DNA from: Oxalobacteraceae bacterium UBA6704
GTDB taxonomy: Bacteria > Pseudomonadota > Gammaproteobacteria > Burkholderiales > Burkholderiaceae_D
DNA length: 37,785 nt
Assembly: GCA_002454505.1 (NCBI GenBank)
Contig: DKJA01000117.1
Location: 1 to 37,785 of the forward strand
Direction of reading: 5' to 3'
A model generated the notes under the pieces. That model had not been told where the DNA came from. It worked only from the letters and a program-made list of their open reading frames with translations, and searched no databases. A program made the translations under genes and the position numbers. Shown here piece by piece: positions 1 through 8,072 of this stretch (its first letter is position 1; the number at the start of each line of letters is the position of its first letter).

Positions 1-37
1 TAAAACAGGGTCTGTCCCTGTTTTACAGGAAATTTCG
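1..37. repeat. GGGTCTGTCCC palindromic repeat, left-truncated by the window edge
   Basis: The first bases hold AAAACAGGG-TCTGT-CCCTGTTTT, a 9-bp stem around TCTGT, followed by a GGAAATTTC core. The same parts occur in the elements at 34927-34988 and 35086-35150. Here the central pentamer reads TCTGT where those elements read ACAGA before the GGAAA core, so this copy has either an inverted core or is a rearranged or partial element. It is intergenic, upstream of dusB. The first three bases, TAA, could be the stop codon of a gene outside the window, but this cannot be seen. Confidence 0.7.
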
Positions 38-174
38 AGTGTTTCTGTGGGTAATTTATCGTTTCAATTACGGAAACGCTCGGTCCAACCCGTCCATTAC
101 AAAATAGTGCTTATTAATTGAGCAGCCCTTCGGGTACAATTGCAGGTTCCTCCGCTCGTGTCATAGATACCCAA

Positions 175-1191
175 GTGCAAATCGGTCCTCATTTGCTGCG
201 CAATAACGTGTTCGTCGCCCCGATGGCGGGCGTCACCGATCGTCCTTTCCGGCAACTTTGCAAGGAACTGGGCGCCGGTTACGCGGTATCGGAAATGGCG
301 GCATCGAATCCGCGCGTGTGGGCCAGCGAGAAGAGTTCGCGGCGCACCGATCACACCGGCGAAATGGAACCGAAAGCCGTGCAGATCGCGGGTGCCGATC
401 CGCAGGAGCTGGCCGATTGCGCCAAGTTCAACGTGGACAAGGGCGCCCAGATCATCGACATCAACATGGGGTGCCCGGTGAAGAAGGTGTGCAACAACTG
501 GTGCGGCTCGGCGCTGCTGCAGTTCGAGGATCTCGTCGAAAAGATCCTGTACGCGGTGGTGCAGGCGGTGCCCGTGCCCGTCACGCTGAAATTCCGCACG
601 GGCTGGGACCGCGAAAACAAGAACGCCCTGAACATCGCCCGCATCGCCGAGCAGGCCGGCATCCGGATGCTGACCCTGCACGGCCGCACCCGCGCCGATG
701 GCTACAGCGGCGATGCCGAGTACGACACGATCGCCGCCGTCAAGGCCGCCGTGGGCATCCCGGTGGTGGCGAACGGCGACATTTCCACGCCCGAGAAAGC
801 CCGCTACGTGCTGGACAGGACGGGCGCCGATGCCGTCATGGTCGGCCGTGCCGCCCAGGGCCGGCCGTGGATCTTCCGCGAAATCGACCATTACCTGCGC
901 ACCGGCACGCTGCTGCCGGCGCCGCTGGTGGCCGAAGTCCGCCAGCTGATGGACGAACACCTGCGCGCCCACTACGCCTTCTACGGCGAGAACCTGGGCG
1001 TGCGCACCGCGCGCAAGCATATCGGCTGGTATGTGCGCGACCTCCCGGGCGGGGAGATTTTCCGGCAGGAAATGAACCGCCTCGAGTCCACCGCCGCGCA
1101 ATTGCGGGCCGTGGACGGCTTCTTCGAATCCCAGTGGAAGCATGGCGACCGGTTACAATACCGCCTCGCCGAAGACATGCTGGCCGCCTGA
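175..1191 (+). CDS. dusB: tRNA-dihydrouridine synthase B
   Basis: FMN-dependent enzyme that reduces uridine to dihydrouridine in the D-loop of tRNAs. The 338-aa product has the TIM-barrel start VAPMAGVTDRPFR (about residues 14-26), the NMGCP motif whose Cys100 is the expected catalytic acid, and the phosphate-binding segment MVGRAAQGRPW in the second half. The GTG at 175 is chosen because family members begin at xQIGPxxLRNN; a TTG at 118 would add 19 residues without family support. No strong ribosome binding site precedes either start. It lies 43 bp upstream of fis, and dusB-fis is a conserved operon in proteobacteria. Identification is firm; the start is moderately sure. Confidence 0.95.
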   Translation: MQIGPHLLRNNVFVAPMAGVTDRPFRQLCKELGAGYAVSEMAASNPRVWASEKSSRRTDHTGEMEPKAVQIAGADPQELADCAKFNVDKGAQIIDINMGCPVKKVCNNWCGSALLQFEDLVEKILYAVVQAVPVPVTLKFRTGWDRENKNALNIARIAEQAGIRMLTLHGRTRADGYSGDAEYDTIAAVKAAVGIPVVANGDISTPEKARYVLDRTGADAVMVGRAAQGRPWIFREIDHYLRTGTLLPAPLVAEVRQLMDEHLRAHYAFYGENLGVRTARKHIGWYVRDLPGGEIFRQEMNRLESTAAQLRAVDGFFESQWKHGDRLQYRLAEDMLAA

Positions 1192-1234
1192 CCCGGCGCC
1201 AGACCGGCAAATTATTTAGCGCAAACAGAAGAAC

Positions 1235-1468
1235 ATGAGCAAAGAAAGTATCCAGGAAGTCGTCACGAAGAGCCTCGAAGAGTATTTCAACGACCTGGGC
1301 GAGCAGACGCCGTCGAACATCTACGACATGGTCGTGATGACGGTGGAAAAGCCGATCCTGCAGGTCGTCATGACGCGGGCGGACGGCAACCAGTCGCATG
1401 CCGCGCAGATGCTCGGCATCAACCGCAACACCCTGCGGAAAAAATTGCAGGAACACGGCCTGCTGTAA
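1235..1468 (+). CDS. fis: Fis family DNA-binding protein
   Basis: Small nucleoid-associated protein that bends DNA and acts on rRNA promoters and recombination sites. The 77-aa product is shorter than the 98-aa E. coli Fis, as is normal for betaproteobacteria. The C-terminal half carries the helix-turn-helix (NQSHAAQMLGINRNTLRKKL, about residues 53-72), which is nearly invariant in the Fis/NtrC C-terminal family. The start ATG follows an AGAAGAAC stretch. It is the second gene of the dusB-fis pair, and its level is probably set by the dusB promoter. Because the length is minimal, it might be named only 'Fis family transcriptional regulator', but the context supports Fis itself. Confidence 0.93.
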   Translation: MSKESIQEVVTKSLEEYFNDLGEQTPSNIYDMVVMTVEKPILQVVMTRADGNQSHAAQMLGINRNTLRKKLQEHGLL

Positions 1469-1549
1469 CTCGCTCATTGGCCGGGGCCTGGCTGTGAGCG
1501 GCCGCCCGGCCCTCCTGCCGGTAAAGAATTCCATAACCAGACCTCAGCC

Positions 1550-3136
1550 ATGATCAAACAAGCTCTCATCTCCGTATCCGACAAGACCGGCGTGCTGGAC
1601 TTCGCCCGTGCCCTGTCGGCCATGGGCGTCAACATCCTGTCCACCGGCGGTACCGCCAAGCTGCTGGCCGACAACGGCGTGGCCGTCACCGAAGTGGCCG
1701 ACTACACCGGCTTCCCGGAAATGCTGGACGGCCGCGTCAAGACGCTGCACCCGAAAGTGCACGGCGGCATCCTGGCGCGCCGCGACTTCCCCGAGCACGT
1801 CGCCAAGCTGGCGGAACACGCGATCCCGACGATCGATATCGTCGTCGTCAACCTGTACCCGTTCCAGGCCACGGTGGCCAAGGACAACTGCACGCTGGAC
1901 GATGCGATCGAGAACATCGACATCGGCGGCCCGGCCATGCTGCGTTCGGCGGCGAAAAACCACAAGGACGTCGTGGTCATCTGCGACCCGGCCGACTACG
2001 GCGTGGTGCTGGCGGAAATGAAGACGACGGACAACTCGCCCGGCTACGTCAGCTATGAAACCCGTTTCAACCTGGCGAAAAAGGTGTACGCCCACACGGC
2101 TGCCTACGACGGCGCGATCACGAACTACCTGACCAGCCTGGGCCCGGACCGTTCGCACGCCAGCCGCGGCGAATACCCGCAAACGCTGAACCTGGCTTTT
2201 GAAAAAGTGCAGGACATGCGCTACGGCGAGAACCCGCACCAGTCCGCCGCGTTCTACCGCGACACGAAGGCCGTCGACGGCGCGCTGGCCAATTACCGCC
2301 AGCTGCAGGGCAAGGAACTGTCGTTCAACAATATCGCCGACGCGGATGCCGCGTGGGAATGCGTGAAGAGCTTCACCGGCGCCGATCTGCCCGCTGCCTG
2401 CGTGATCATCAAGCACGCCAATCCGTGCGGCGTGGCCACCGGCGGTTCGGCCGTCGAAGCATATCAACGCGCACTGCAGACGGACCCGACCTCCGCGTTC
2501 GGCGGCATCATCGCCTTCAACGTGCCGGTCGATGGCGCTGCCGCCACCGAGCTGGCCAAGCTGTTCGTCGAAGTGTTGATCGCCCCGTCGTTCACCGACG
2601 AAGCGAAACAGATCATGTCGGCGAAACAAAACGTGCGCCTGCTGGAAATCCCGCTCGGTACGGGCGTCAACGGCATGGACTTCAAGCGAGTCGGCGGCGG
2701 CCTGCTGGTGCAGTCGGCCGATGCGAAGAACGTGCTGCTGGCCGACACCCGCGTGGTGACGAAGAAGCAACCGACGCCGCAACAGCTGGCCGACCTGATG
2801 TTTGCCTGGAAGGTCGCGAAGTACGTCAAATCCAACGCGATCGTCTTCTGCGGCAATAACATGACGCTGGGCGTCGGCGCCGGCCAGATGAGCCGCATCG
2901 ACTCCGCCCGCATCGCGTCGATCAAGGCGCAGAACGCCGGCCTGACGCTGGCCGGTTCCGTCGTCGCCTCCGATGCGTTCTTCCCGTTCCGCGACGGCCT
3001 GGATGTCGTCGTCGACGCCGGCGCCACCTGCGTCATCCAGCCGGGCGGCTCGATGCGCGACCAGGAAGTGATCGACGCCGCCGACGAGCGCGGCGTGGTG
3101 ATGCTGTACACGGGCACGCGCCACTTCCGCCACTGA
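1550..3136 (+). CDS. purH: Bifunctional AICAR formyltransferase / IMP cyclohydrolase
   Basis: Catalyses the last two steps of de novo purine synthesis: formylation of AICAR with 10-formyl-tetrahydrofolate, then ring closure to IMP. The 528-aa length is typical. The N-terminal third is the MGS-like cyclohydrolase domain (ALISVSDKTG, then STGGTAKLL), with the LHPKVHGGIL segment near residue 65. The C-terminal two thirds are the transformylase domain, with the catalytic KHANPCG motif at about Lys288-His289. It lies 81 bp after fis in the same direction, an order usual in Burkholderiales, and may be co-transcribed with dusB-fis. A dyad repeat pair and an intrinsic terminator follow it. Confidence 0.97.
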   Translation: MIKQALISVSDKTGVLDFARALSAMGVNILSTGGTAKLLADNGVAVTEVADYTGFPEMLDGRVKTLHPKVHGGILARRDFPEHVAKLAEHAIPTIDIVVVNLYPFQATVAKDNCTLDDAIENIDIGGPAMLRSAAKNHKDVVVICDPADYGVVLAEMKTTDNSPGYVSYETRFNLAKKVYAHTAAYDGAITNYLTSLGPDRSHASRGEYPQTLNLAFEKVQDMRYGENPHQSAAFYRDTKAVDGALANYRQLQGKELSFNNIADADAAWECVKSFTGADLPAACVIIKHANPCGVATGGSAVEAYQRALQTDPTSAFGGIIAFNVPVDGAAATELAKLFVEVLIAPSFTDEAKQIMSAKQNVRLLEIPLGTGVNGMDFKRVGGGLLVQSADAKNVLLADTRVVTKKQPTPQQLADLMFAWKVAKYVKSNAIVFCGNNMTLGVGAGQMSRIDSARIASIKAQNAGLTLAGSVVASDAFFPFRDGLDVVVDAGATCVIQPGGSMRDQEVIDAADERGVVMLYTGTRHFRH

Positions 3137-3142
3137 TCACGG

Positions 3143-3192
3143 CTCAGCCCGTGTCCACCTTGGGGTCAACCCTTTTTTTGGACACGGGCTCA
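3143..3192. repeat. GTGTCC-type palindromic repeat, copy 1
   Basis: The outer arms AGCCCGTGTCCA (3146-3157) and GGACACGGGCT (3180-3190) pair perfectly over 11 bp and enclose GGGGTCAACCC followed by a T7 run. It lies 7 bp after the purH stop codon. The outer core GTGTCC/GGACAC and the inner GGGGTCAACCC recur in the next element, in reverse orientation. Confidence 0.75.
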
Positions 3193-3206
3193 GCTTTAGT
3201 AGTGAT

Positions 3207-3253
3207 GAGTTCGTGTCCAATTTTGGGGTTGACCCCAGGGTGGACACGAACCC
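3207..3253. repeat. GTGTCC-type palindromic repeat, copy 2 (inverted relative to copy 1)
   Basis: The arms GTTCGTGTCCA (3209-3219) and TGGACACGAAC (3241-3251) are an exact 11-bp inverted repeat. The loop contains GGGGTTGACCCC, which is itself a small dyad and is the reverse complement of the copy 1 interior. The arm sequence beyond GTGTCC differs from copy 1, but pairing is kept in both copies. Confidence 0.75.
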
Positions 3254-3274
3254 GGCAGTAACACGGCATCATTC

Positions 3275-3304
3275 AGCGCCCGCAGCTTGCGGGCGCTTTC
3301 TTTA
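3275..3304 (+). terminator. Intrinsic terminator between purH and ruvC
   Basis: A perfect 10-bp stem, AGCGCCCGCA (3275-3284) and TGCGGGCGCT (3288-3297), with a 3-nt loop is followed by TTCTTTA. Two dyad repeats separate it from purH. Its descending arm overlaps the -35-like hexamer proposed for ruvC. Confidence 0.7.
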
Positions 3305-3315
3305 CTGCATACAAT
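3287..3315 (+). promoter_or_regulatory. Candidate ruvC promoter
   Basis: TTGCGG at 3287-3292, a 17-bp spacer and TACAAT at 3310-3315. The -10 matches the consensus at 5 of 6 positions and the -35 at 3 of 6. The predicted start point would be at about 3322, which is the first base of the ruvC ATG. No Shine-Dalgarno sequence is visible, so the transcript may be leaderless. Confidence 0.4.
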
Positions 3316-3321
3316 CAAGCG

Positions 3322-3852
3322 ATGATCATTCTCGGCATCGACCCTGGCCTGCGCACCACCGGCTTCGGCGTCATCCACAAGCAGGGCACGAAGCTGCGCT
3401 ACATCGCCTCCGGCACCATCAAGAGCGGCGAAGGGGACTTGCCGGCGCGTCTGAAAGTCATTCTCGACGGCGTCAGCGAAGTCACGGCCACCTACCAGCC
3501 GGACTGCGCCGCCATCGAAAAAGTCTTCGTCAACGTCAATCCGCAATCGACGCTGCTGCTGGGGCAGGCGCGCGGCGCCGCCATCTGCGGGCTCGTCAGC
3601 GCGGCGCTGACGGTGGCCGAGTACTCGCCCACGCAGATCAAGCAGGCTGTCACCGGCACCGGCAAGGCGGCCAAGACGCAGGTGCAGGAAATGGTCTCCC
3701 GCCTGCTCGCGTTGCCCGGCCTGCCCGGCAGCGATGCGGCCGACGCGCTGGGCGTTGCCATCTGCCACGCGAACTCCCATGACACACTTGCCGCAATCGC
3801 ACTGTCCGGTTTGACGAACCTGCACATGAAGCGCGGCCGCCTCGTCGGCTAA
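3322..3852 (+). CDS. ruvC: Holliday junction endodeoxyribonuclease RuvC
   Basis: Resolves Holliday junctions by symmetric nicking together with the RuvAB branch-migration motor. The 176-aa protein has all four catalytic carboxylates at the same numbers as E. coli: Asp7 (GIDPGL), Glu66 (IEKVF), Asp138 and Asp141 (GSDAADALGVA). The ATG at 3322 gives the family start MIILGIDPG. No ribosome binding site precedes it, which fits either leaderless translation or read-through from purH. It is the first gene of ruvC-ruvA-ruvB; ruvA follows after 36 bp. No canonical LexA box (CTGT-N8-ACAG) is seen in the upstream gap. Confidence 0.98.
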   Translation: MIILGIDPGLRTTGFGVIHKQGTKLRYIASGTIKSGEGDLPARLKVILDGVSEVTATYQPDCAAIEKVFVNVNPQSTLLLGQARGAAICGLVSAALTVAEYSPTQIKQAVTGTGKAAKTQVQEMVSRLLALPGLPGSDAADALGVAICHANSHDTLAAIALSGLTNLHMKRGRLVG

Positions 3853-3888
3853 ACTGCTGCTCATCCAACCAATAATCCAGGGTTCCCC

Positions 3889-4470
3889 ATGATCGGACGT
3901 CTCTCCGGTGTTCTGCTTGAAAAAAATCCGCCCCAGCTGCTGGTCGACGTGCAAGGTGTCGGCTACGAGGTGGATGTGCCGATGAGCACCTTCTACAACC
4001 TGCCGCACACGGGCGAGCGCGTCACGCTGTACACGCACCTGACCGTGCGCGAGGATGCCCACCTGCTGTACGGCTTCGGCAATGCCGAGGAACGCACCGT
4101 GTTCCGCCAGCTGATCAAGATCACCGGCATCGGTGCGCGCATGGCGTTGTCGATCCTGTCCGGCATGTCGATCGCCGACCTGTCGCAGGCCGTGACCCGG
4201 CAGGAAGCTGGCCGCCTCGTCAAAGTGCCGGGCATCGGCAAGAAAACGGCCGAACGGCTGCTGCTGGAGCTGAAGGGCAAGCTGGGCGCGGACCTGGGCG
4301 CCGTCGGCGGCGTCGCGGCCGTGCCGGATGCGCAGACGGACATCCTCAACGCGCTGCTGGCGCTGGGCTACTCGGACAAGGAAGCGCTGCTGGCGCTGAA
4401 GACGGTGCCAAGCGGCGCCACCGTGTCGGACGGCATCAAGCAGGCGCTGAAGGCCTTGTCCAAGGGCTGA
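3889..4470 (+). CDS. ruvA: Holliday junction branch migration protein RuvA
   Basis: Tetrameric junction-binding subunit that targets RuvB hexamers to Holliday junctions. The 193-aa product has the N-terminal OB-fold (MIGRLSGVLLEK onward), two helix-hairpin-helix motifs (ITGIGAR at about residues 78-84 and KVPGIGKKT at about 112-120), and a C-terminal domain III (about 145-193) that contacts RuvB. The length is normal. It sits between ruvC and ruvB, with 14 bp to the ruvB start, so the three genes are most likely one transcript. Confidence 0.98.
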   Translation: MIGRLSGVLLEKNPPQLLVDVQGVGYEVDVPMSTFYNLPHTGERVTLYTHLTVREDAHLLYGFGNAEERTVFRQLIKITGIGARMALSILSGMSIADLSQAVTRQEAGRLVKVPGIGKKTAERLLLELKGKLGADLGAVGGVAAVPDAQTDILNALLALGYSDKEALLALKTVPSGATVSDGIKQALKALSKG

Positions 4471-4484
4471 TGGGAAACTGAACA

Positions 4485-5534
4485 ATGAGCATCCAGACCG
4501 ACAGCTTCACCGAACAACGCATCATCGATGCGGCGCCATCGTCGCCGAACGAGGAGGCGATCGAACGGGCCTTGCGCCCGAAACTGCTCGACGAATACGT
4601 CGGCCAGGAAAAAATCCGCGGCCAGCTGGAGATCTTCATCGCCGCCGCGAAGAACCGCAGCGAGGCGCTCGACCACACGCTGCTGTTTGGCCCGCCCGGC
4701 CTCGGCAAGACTACGCTGGCCAACATCATCGCCCGCGAGATGGGCGTCAACCTGCGCCAGACGTCCGGCCCCGTGCTGGAACGTCCGGGCGACCTGGCTG
4801 CGCTGCTGACCAACCTCGAAGCGAACGACGTGCTGTTCATCGACGAGATCCACCGGCTGTCGCCCGTCGTCGAGGAGATCCTGTATCCGGCGCTGGAGGA
4901 CTACCAGATCGACATCATGATCGGCGAAGGCCCGGCCGCCCGCTCGGTGAAGCTGGACCTGCAGCCGTTCACGCTGGTCGGCGCCACCACCCGCGCCGGC
5001 ATGCTGACCAACCCGCTGCGTGACCGCTTCGGCATCGTCGCGCGGCTGGAGTTCTACACGACGGAAGAACTGGCCAAGATCGTCACGCGCAGCGCCGCGC
5101 TGCTGAAGGCGCACATCGACGACAGCGGCGCGCTGGAAATCGCCCGCCGCGCCCGCGGCACGCCGCGTATCGCCAACCGCCTGCTGCGCCGCGTGCGCGA
5201 TTACGCGGAAGTCAAAAGCAATGGCGACATCACCAAGGAAACGGCCGATGCGGCGCTGGTGATGCTGGACGTGGACACCGTCGGCTTCGACGTGATGGAT
5301 CGCAAGCTGCTCGAAGCGGTGCTGTACAAATTCGGCGGCGGCCCGGTGGGCATCGGCAACCTGGCGGCAGCCATCGGCGAAGCGGCTGACACGATCGAGG
5401 ACGTGCTGGAACCCTACCTGATCCAGCAGGGCTACCTGCAACGCACGCCGCGGGGCCGCGTGGCCACGCCGGCCGCTTACCAGCACTTCGGCCTGACTCC
5501 GCCGCGCACCAACCCCACGGGCGACCTGTGGTGA
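4485..5534 (+). CDS. ruvB: Holliday junction branch migration helicase RuvB
   Basis: AAA+ ATPase that drives branch migration with RuvA. The 349-aa protein shows Walker A GPPGLGKTT (residues 69-77), Walker B LFIDE (117-121), the sensor segment GATTRAG and the RDRFG arginine-finger region. A C-terminal winged helix ends in RGRVATPAAYQHFG. The stop codon TGA overlaps the ATG of the next gene (TGATG), indicating translational coupling to the YaiI/YqxD-type gene. Confidence 0.98.
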   Translation: MSIQTDSFTEQRIIDAAPSSPNEEAIERALRPKLLDEYVGQEKIRGQLEIFIAAAKNRSEALDHTLLFGPPGLGKTTLANIIAREMGVNLRQTSGPVLERPGDLAALLTNLEANDVLFIDEIHRLSPVVEEILYPALEDYQIDIMIGEGPAARSVKLDLQPFTLVGATTRAGMLTNPLRDRFGIVARLEFYTTEELAKIVTRSAALLKAHIDDSGALEIARRARGTPRIANRLLRRVRDYAEVKSNGDITKETADAALVMLDVDTVGFDVMDRKLLEAVLYKFGGGPVGIGNLAAAIGEAADTIEDVLEPYLIQQGYLQRTPRGRVATPAAYQHFGLTPPRTNPTGDLW

Positions 5535-5995
5535 TGCAGATCTGGGTCGATGCGGATGCCTGCCCCGGACCCGTCAAGGAAATCCTGTACCGCGTGGCGG
5601 AGCGGCTGCAGCTGAACGTCACGCTGGTGGCCAACCAGCTGCTGCGCGTGCCGCCGTCGAAATACGTGCGCTCGGTGCAGGTGCCGGCCGGCTTCGACGT
5701 GGCGGACCGCGAGATCGTCCGCCTGGCCGAACCGGGCGACCTGGTGATCACCGGCGACATTCCGCTGGCCGCCGACATCCTCAAGAAAGGCGCCCACGCG
5801 CTGAACCCGCGCGGCGAGTTTTACACGCCGGACAATATCGCCCAGCAGCTGACGATGCGCGCCTTCATGGACGAACTGCGCGGCAGCGGCGTCGATACGG
5901 GCGGCCCGGCCGCCTACAACCAGGGCGACCGCCAGCGTTTCGCCAACGCGCTCGACGCGCATTTGCGCAAAGTCGTTGGCCGCAGCGGGAGCTGA
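5534..5995 (+). CDS. YaiI/YqxD family protein (DUF188)
   Basis: Conserved cytoplasmic protein of 153 aa, recognised by its start MQIWVDADACPGPVKEIL and by the later segments DREIVRLAEPGDLVITGDIPLA and RGEFYTPDNI. The conserved Asp residues near the N terminus and in GDLVITGD suggest a PIN-like metal-dependent fold, but no activity is established for the family to my knowledge. The ATG at 5534 is preferred over two upstream GTG codons because it matches family starts and overlaps the ruvB stop codon. Its linkage to ruvB may reflect only co-expression. Confidence 0.9.
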   Translation: MQIWVDADACPGPVKEILYRVAERLQLNVTLVANQLLRVPPSKYVRSVQVPAGFDVADREIVRLAEPGDLVITGDIPLAADILKKGAHALNPRGEFYTPDNIAQQLTMRAFMDELRGSGVDTGGPAAYNQGDRQRFANALDAHLRKVVGRSGS

Positions 5996-6030
5996 ACGCA
6001 GCACGTCGCACTTTGCGGTATCCTTCGCGG

Positions 6031-6798
6031 ATGCTGATCAAATCCACTCTCGCTTCGCTGCTGCTGGCCGGCCTGTGCGCCGTGGCCCATGCCGCCGTTC
6101 CCGTGTACGACTACAAGGTCAGGAACACGTATCCCCACGACCCGCAGGCCTTCACGCAGGGGCTGTTCTACCAGAACGGCATCCTGTACGAAAGCACCGG
6201 CCTGTATGGCCGCTCGTCGGTGCGCAAGGTGGAACTGCAGACGGGCCGCGTGCTGCTCAAGCGCGACCTGCCTTCGAACTACTTCGGCGAAGGCATCGCG
6301 CCGGTCGGCAACAAGGTGTTCAACCTCACGTGGACCAACCAGGTGGGCCTGATCTTCGACAACGAAACCCTGCAGCCGCAAGGCACCTTCCAGTACCAGG
6401 GCGAGGGCTGGGGCCTGACCACGGACGGCAAGCGCCTGTACCTGAGCGACGGCACGCCCTACATCCGCGTGCTCGATCCGGCCACGATGCGCGTCGAACG
6501 CCGCATCCACGTGACGGCCGATGCCGTGCCGGTTGCGGAACTCAACGAGCTGGAATGGGTGGACGGGCAGATCTTCGCAAACGTCTGGCAGTCGGACCGC
6601 ATCGCCCGCATCGACCCGTTTAGCGGCCGCGTGCTGGGCTGGATCGACATGAAGGGTCTGGACCGGCTGGCCGGCATCGAAGCGGGTGCCGACAATGTGC
6701 TGAACGGCATTGCCTACGATGCCGCCACCAAGCGGCTGTTCGTCACCGGCAAGCTGTGGCCGAAGCTGTTCGAGGTGGAGCTGAAGCGGCGTCCGTAA
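6031..6798 (+). CDS. Secreted glutaminyl-peptide cyclotransferase
   Basis: Predicted glutamine cyclotransferase of the plant/bacterial beta-propeller type, which converts N-terminal Gln of peptides to pyroglutamate. The 255-aa protein starts with a clear signal peptide (MLIKSTLASLLLAGL, cleavage probably after AHA at residues 19-21). The mature part shows the family signature YPHDPQAFTQGLFY followed by LYESTGLYGRS, and repeated blade motifs such as LNELEWVDGQIFANVW. The ATG at 6031 is preferred over a TTG at 6013 because it begins the signal peptide directly. It converges with the solute-binding protein gene, with 5 bp between stop codons. Function is assigned by family only. Confidence 0.88.
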   Translation: MLIKSTLASLLLAGLCAVAHAAVPVYDYKVRNTYPHDPQAFTQGLFYQNGILYESTGLYGRSSVRKVELQTGRVLLKRDLPSNYFGEGIAPVGNKVFNLTWTNQVGLIFDNETLQPQGTFQYQGEGWGLTTDGKRLYLSDGTPYIRVLDPATMRVERRIHVTADAVPVAELNELEWVDGQIFANVWQSDRIARIDPFSGRVLGWIDMKGLDRLAGIEAGADNVLNGIAYDAATKRLFVTGKLWPKLFEVELKRRP

Positions 6799-6803
6799 TT
6801 GCG

Positions 6804-7535
6804 TCAGCGGGGCAGCTGGTAGCGGCGCAGGATGCGCGCATACGTGCCGTCGGCACGCATCGCTTCCAGCGCCTGTCTGAAGCGTTCCGCATCGGCCTCC
6901 GTCAGATCGAGCGAGCCGCCCAGCCATGTGGTCGTGCTGACGATGGCCGCGCTGGCGTTCCACGATTTATCCGGAAACAGCATGCGCGCCGTATGGCCGA
7001 CGATCGCCTGGTCGCCGTAGATCGCGTCCGCCATCCCTTCATGGACGAAGCGCAGGCCTTCCTGCACCGATGTCGTCGGTATCAACTGCGTATAACCCAG
7101 CCGCTTCAGATTGTCCCACTGCGTCGAACCGCGCAGCAGCGCGATGCGGCTGCCCTTGAGCGCCGCCAGGTCGGTCAGTTCGGCGCCGCCCGCTTCGGCA
7201 ATGAACACGAACTGCTCGCGGTACAGCGGTGCCAGCCAGCGGAAGTTCTTCTCGCGTTCCGGCGTGCGCGTCAGCGGATACAGCGCCGTGCGGGGCAGGT
7301 GCCCGACGACGAACACCGCGCGCTGCCACGGCACGAATTCATTGGTGGCGGCGATGCCGGCGCGGCGCGTCAGTTCGGCGACGATTTCCACAAGTGCGCC
7401 GGGTTGCGCCGGCGTGCGTTCGATCGCCAGCGGCGGCAGGTCGCTGGTGAGGATGCGCAGCGGCGCGGCAAAGGCTGTCGCTGCGGACAGCATGGCCGCG
7501 AGCGTGGCGATTCGGATGGTGCGTGGTACGGGCAT
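6804..7535 (-). CDS. Periplasmic solute-binding protein, family 3
   Basis: Predicted periplasmic amino-acid-type binding protein of 243 aa. The ATG at 7535 opens a signal peptide (MPVPRTIRIATLAAML, cleavage after AFA near residue 22), followed by PLRILTSDLPPLAI, the usual first strand of SBP_bac_3 proteins. Later segments also fit the fold: SRIALLRGSTQWDNLKRLGY, a domain-linker pattern, and GMADAIYGDQAIV. No ABC permease or ATPase is adjacent, so it may be an orphan binding protein or a non-transport sensor of the kind abundant in Oxalobacteraceae. It lies 23 bp after the DUF2147 gene in the same direction, so the two may be co-transcribed. Confidence 0.82.
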   Translation of the reverse strand: MPVPRTIRIATLAAMLSAATAFAAPLRILTSDLPPLAIERTPAQPGALVEIVAELTRRAGIAATNEFVPWQRAVFVVGHLPRTALYPLTRTPEREKNFRWLAPLYREQFVFIAEAGGAELTDLAALKGSRIALLRGSTQWDNLKRLGYTQLIPTTSVQEGLRFVHEGMADAIYGDQAIVGHTARMLFPDKSWNASAAIVSTTTWLGGSLDLTEADAERFRQALEAMRADGTYARILRRYQLPR

Positions 7536-7558
7536 CTGCCTATGATACGCGGTGGCCG

Positions 7559-7996
7559 TCAGTCCTGGCGCACCCACGTCTGCGAGCGGCCCAGCATCGG
7601 CATGCCGATATAGCCGCGCACATCGAGTTTTTTACCGCCGTCGGCCAGCTTCAGTTTGCTTTTGTAGACCTTGCCGTTTTCCGGATCGAGGATGGTGCCG
7701 TGCGCGTATTCGTCGCCATCCTTCCGCATGCCGTTGATGATCGCCAGGCCGAGGATCGGCTTGCCCTTGTCCGCGCCTTCGCACTTGTCGCAGACGGGGT
7801 TCTGGTCTTCGTTCGCCGGACGATACAGCTTCTCGATGCGGCCCTGCAGCACGCCGTTCGCTTCGACGATGCGGATGTCGGCCTTCGGCTTGCCGGTCTT
7901 GTCGTCGACGTTTTTCCACAGGCCGACGGGAGACGTGGGATCGGCAAAGGCGGGCAGGGCGGTGGCAAGCAGGCAGAGGGTGATGGGCAGGCGCAT
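7559..7996 (-). CDS. Exported DUF2147 domain protein
   Basis: Small exported protein of 145 aa with a signal peptide (MRLPITLCLLATALPAFA) and one DUF2147 domain. Signature parts are PVGLWKNVDDKTGKPKADIRI at the mature N terminus, the central GRIEKLYRP, a CDKC pair, and LDVRGYIGMPMLGRSQTWVR at the end. The fold is expected to be a lipocalin-like beta barrel, with no defined ligand. The ATG is preceded on the minus strand by a GGAG-like stretch (CTCCGGAGACTGCC). The palindromic repeat at 8073-8155 separates it from valS, so it probably has its own promoter in the 76-bp gap. Confidence 0.85.
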   Translation of the reverse strand: MRLPITLCLLATALPAFADPTSPVGLWKNVDDKTGKPKADIRIVEANGVLQGRIEKLYRPANEDQNPVCDKCEGADKGKPILGLAIINGMRKDGDEYAHGTILDPENGKVYKSKLKLADGGKKLDVRGYIGMPMLGRSQTWVRQD

Positions 7997-8072
7997 GGCA
8001 GTCTCCGGAGGATGTTATGGCGGCCAGTCTAGCGCAGACAAGGCCACCGGAACTGGTCGGCGCGCTCTAAAG

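Noticed and set aside
61..120. Promoter for dusB near the TATTAA at 112-117
   Set aside because: No acceptable -35 hexamer at 15-19 bp, and several equally weak AT-rich boxes exist, so no specific promoter can be supported.
3143..3253. Possible CRISPR-like repeats
   Set aside because: Only two copies, in inverted orientation, with no regular spacers and no cas genes; they are dyad elements.
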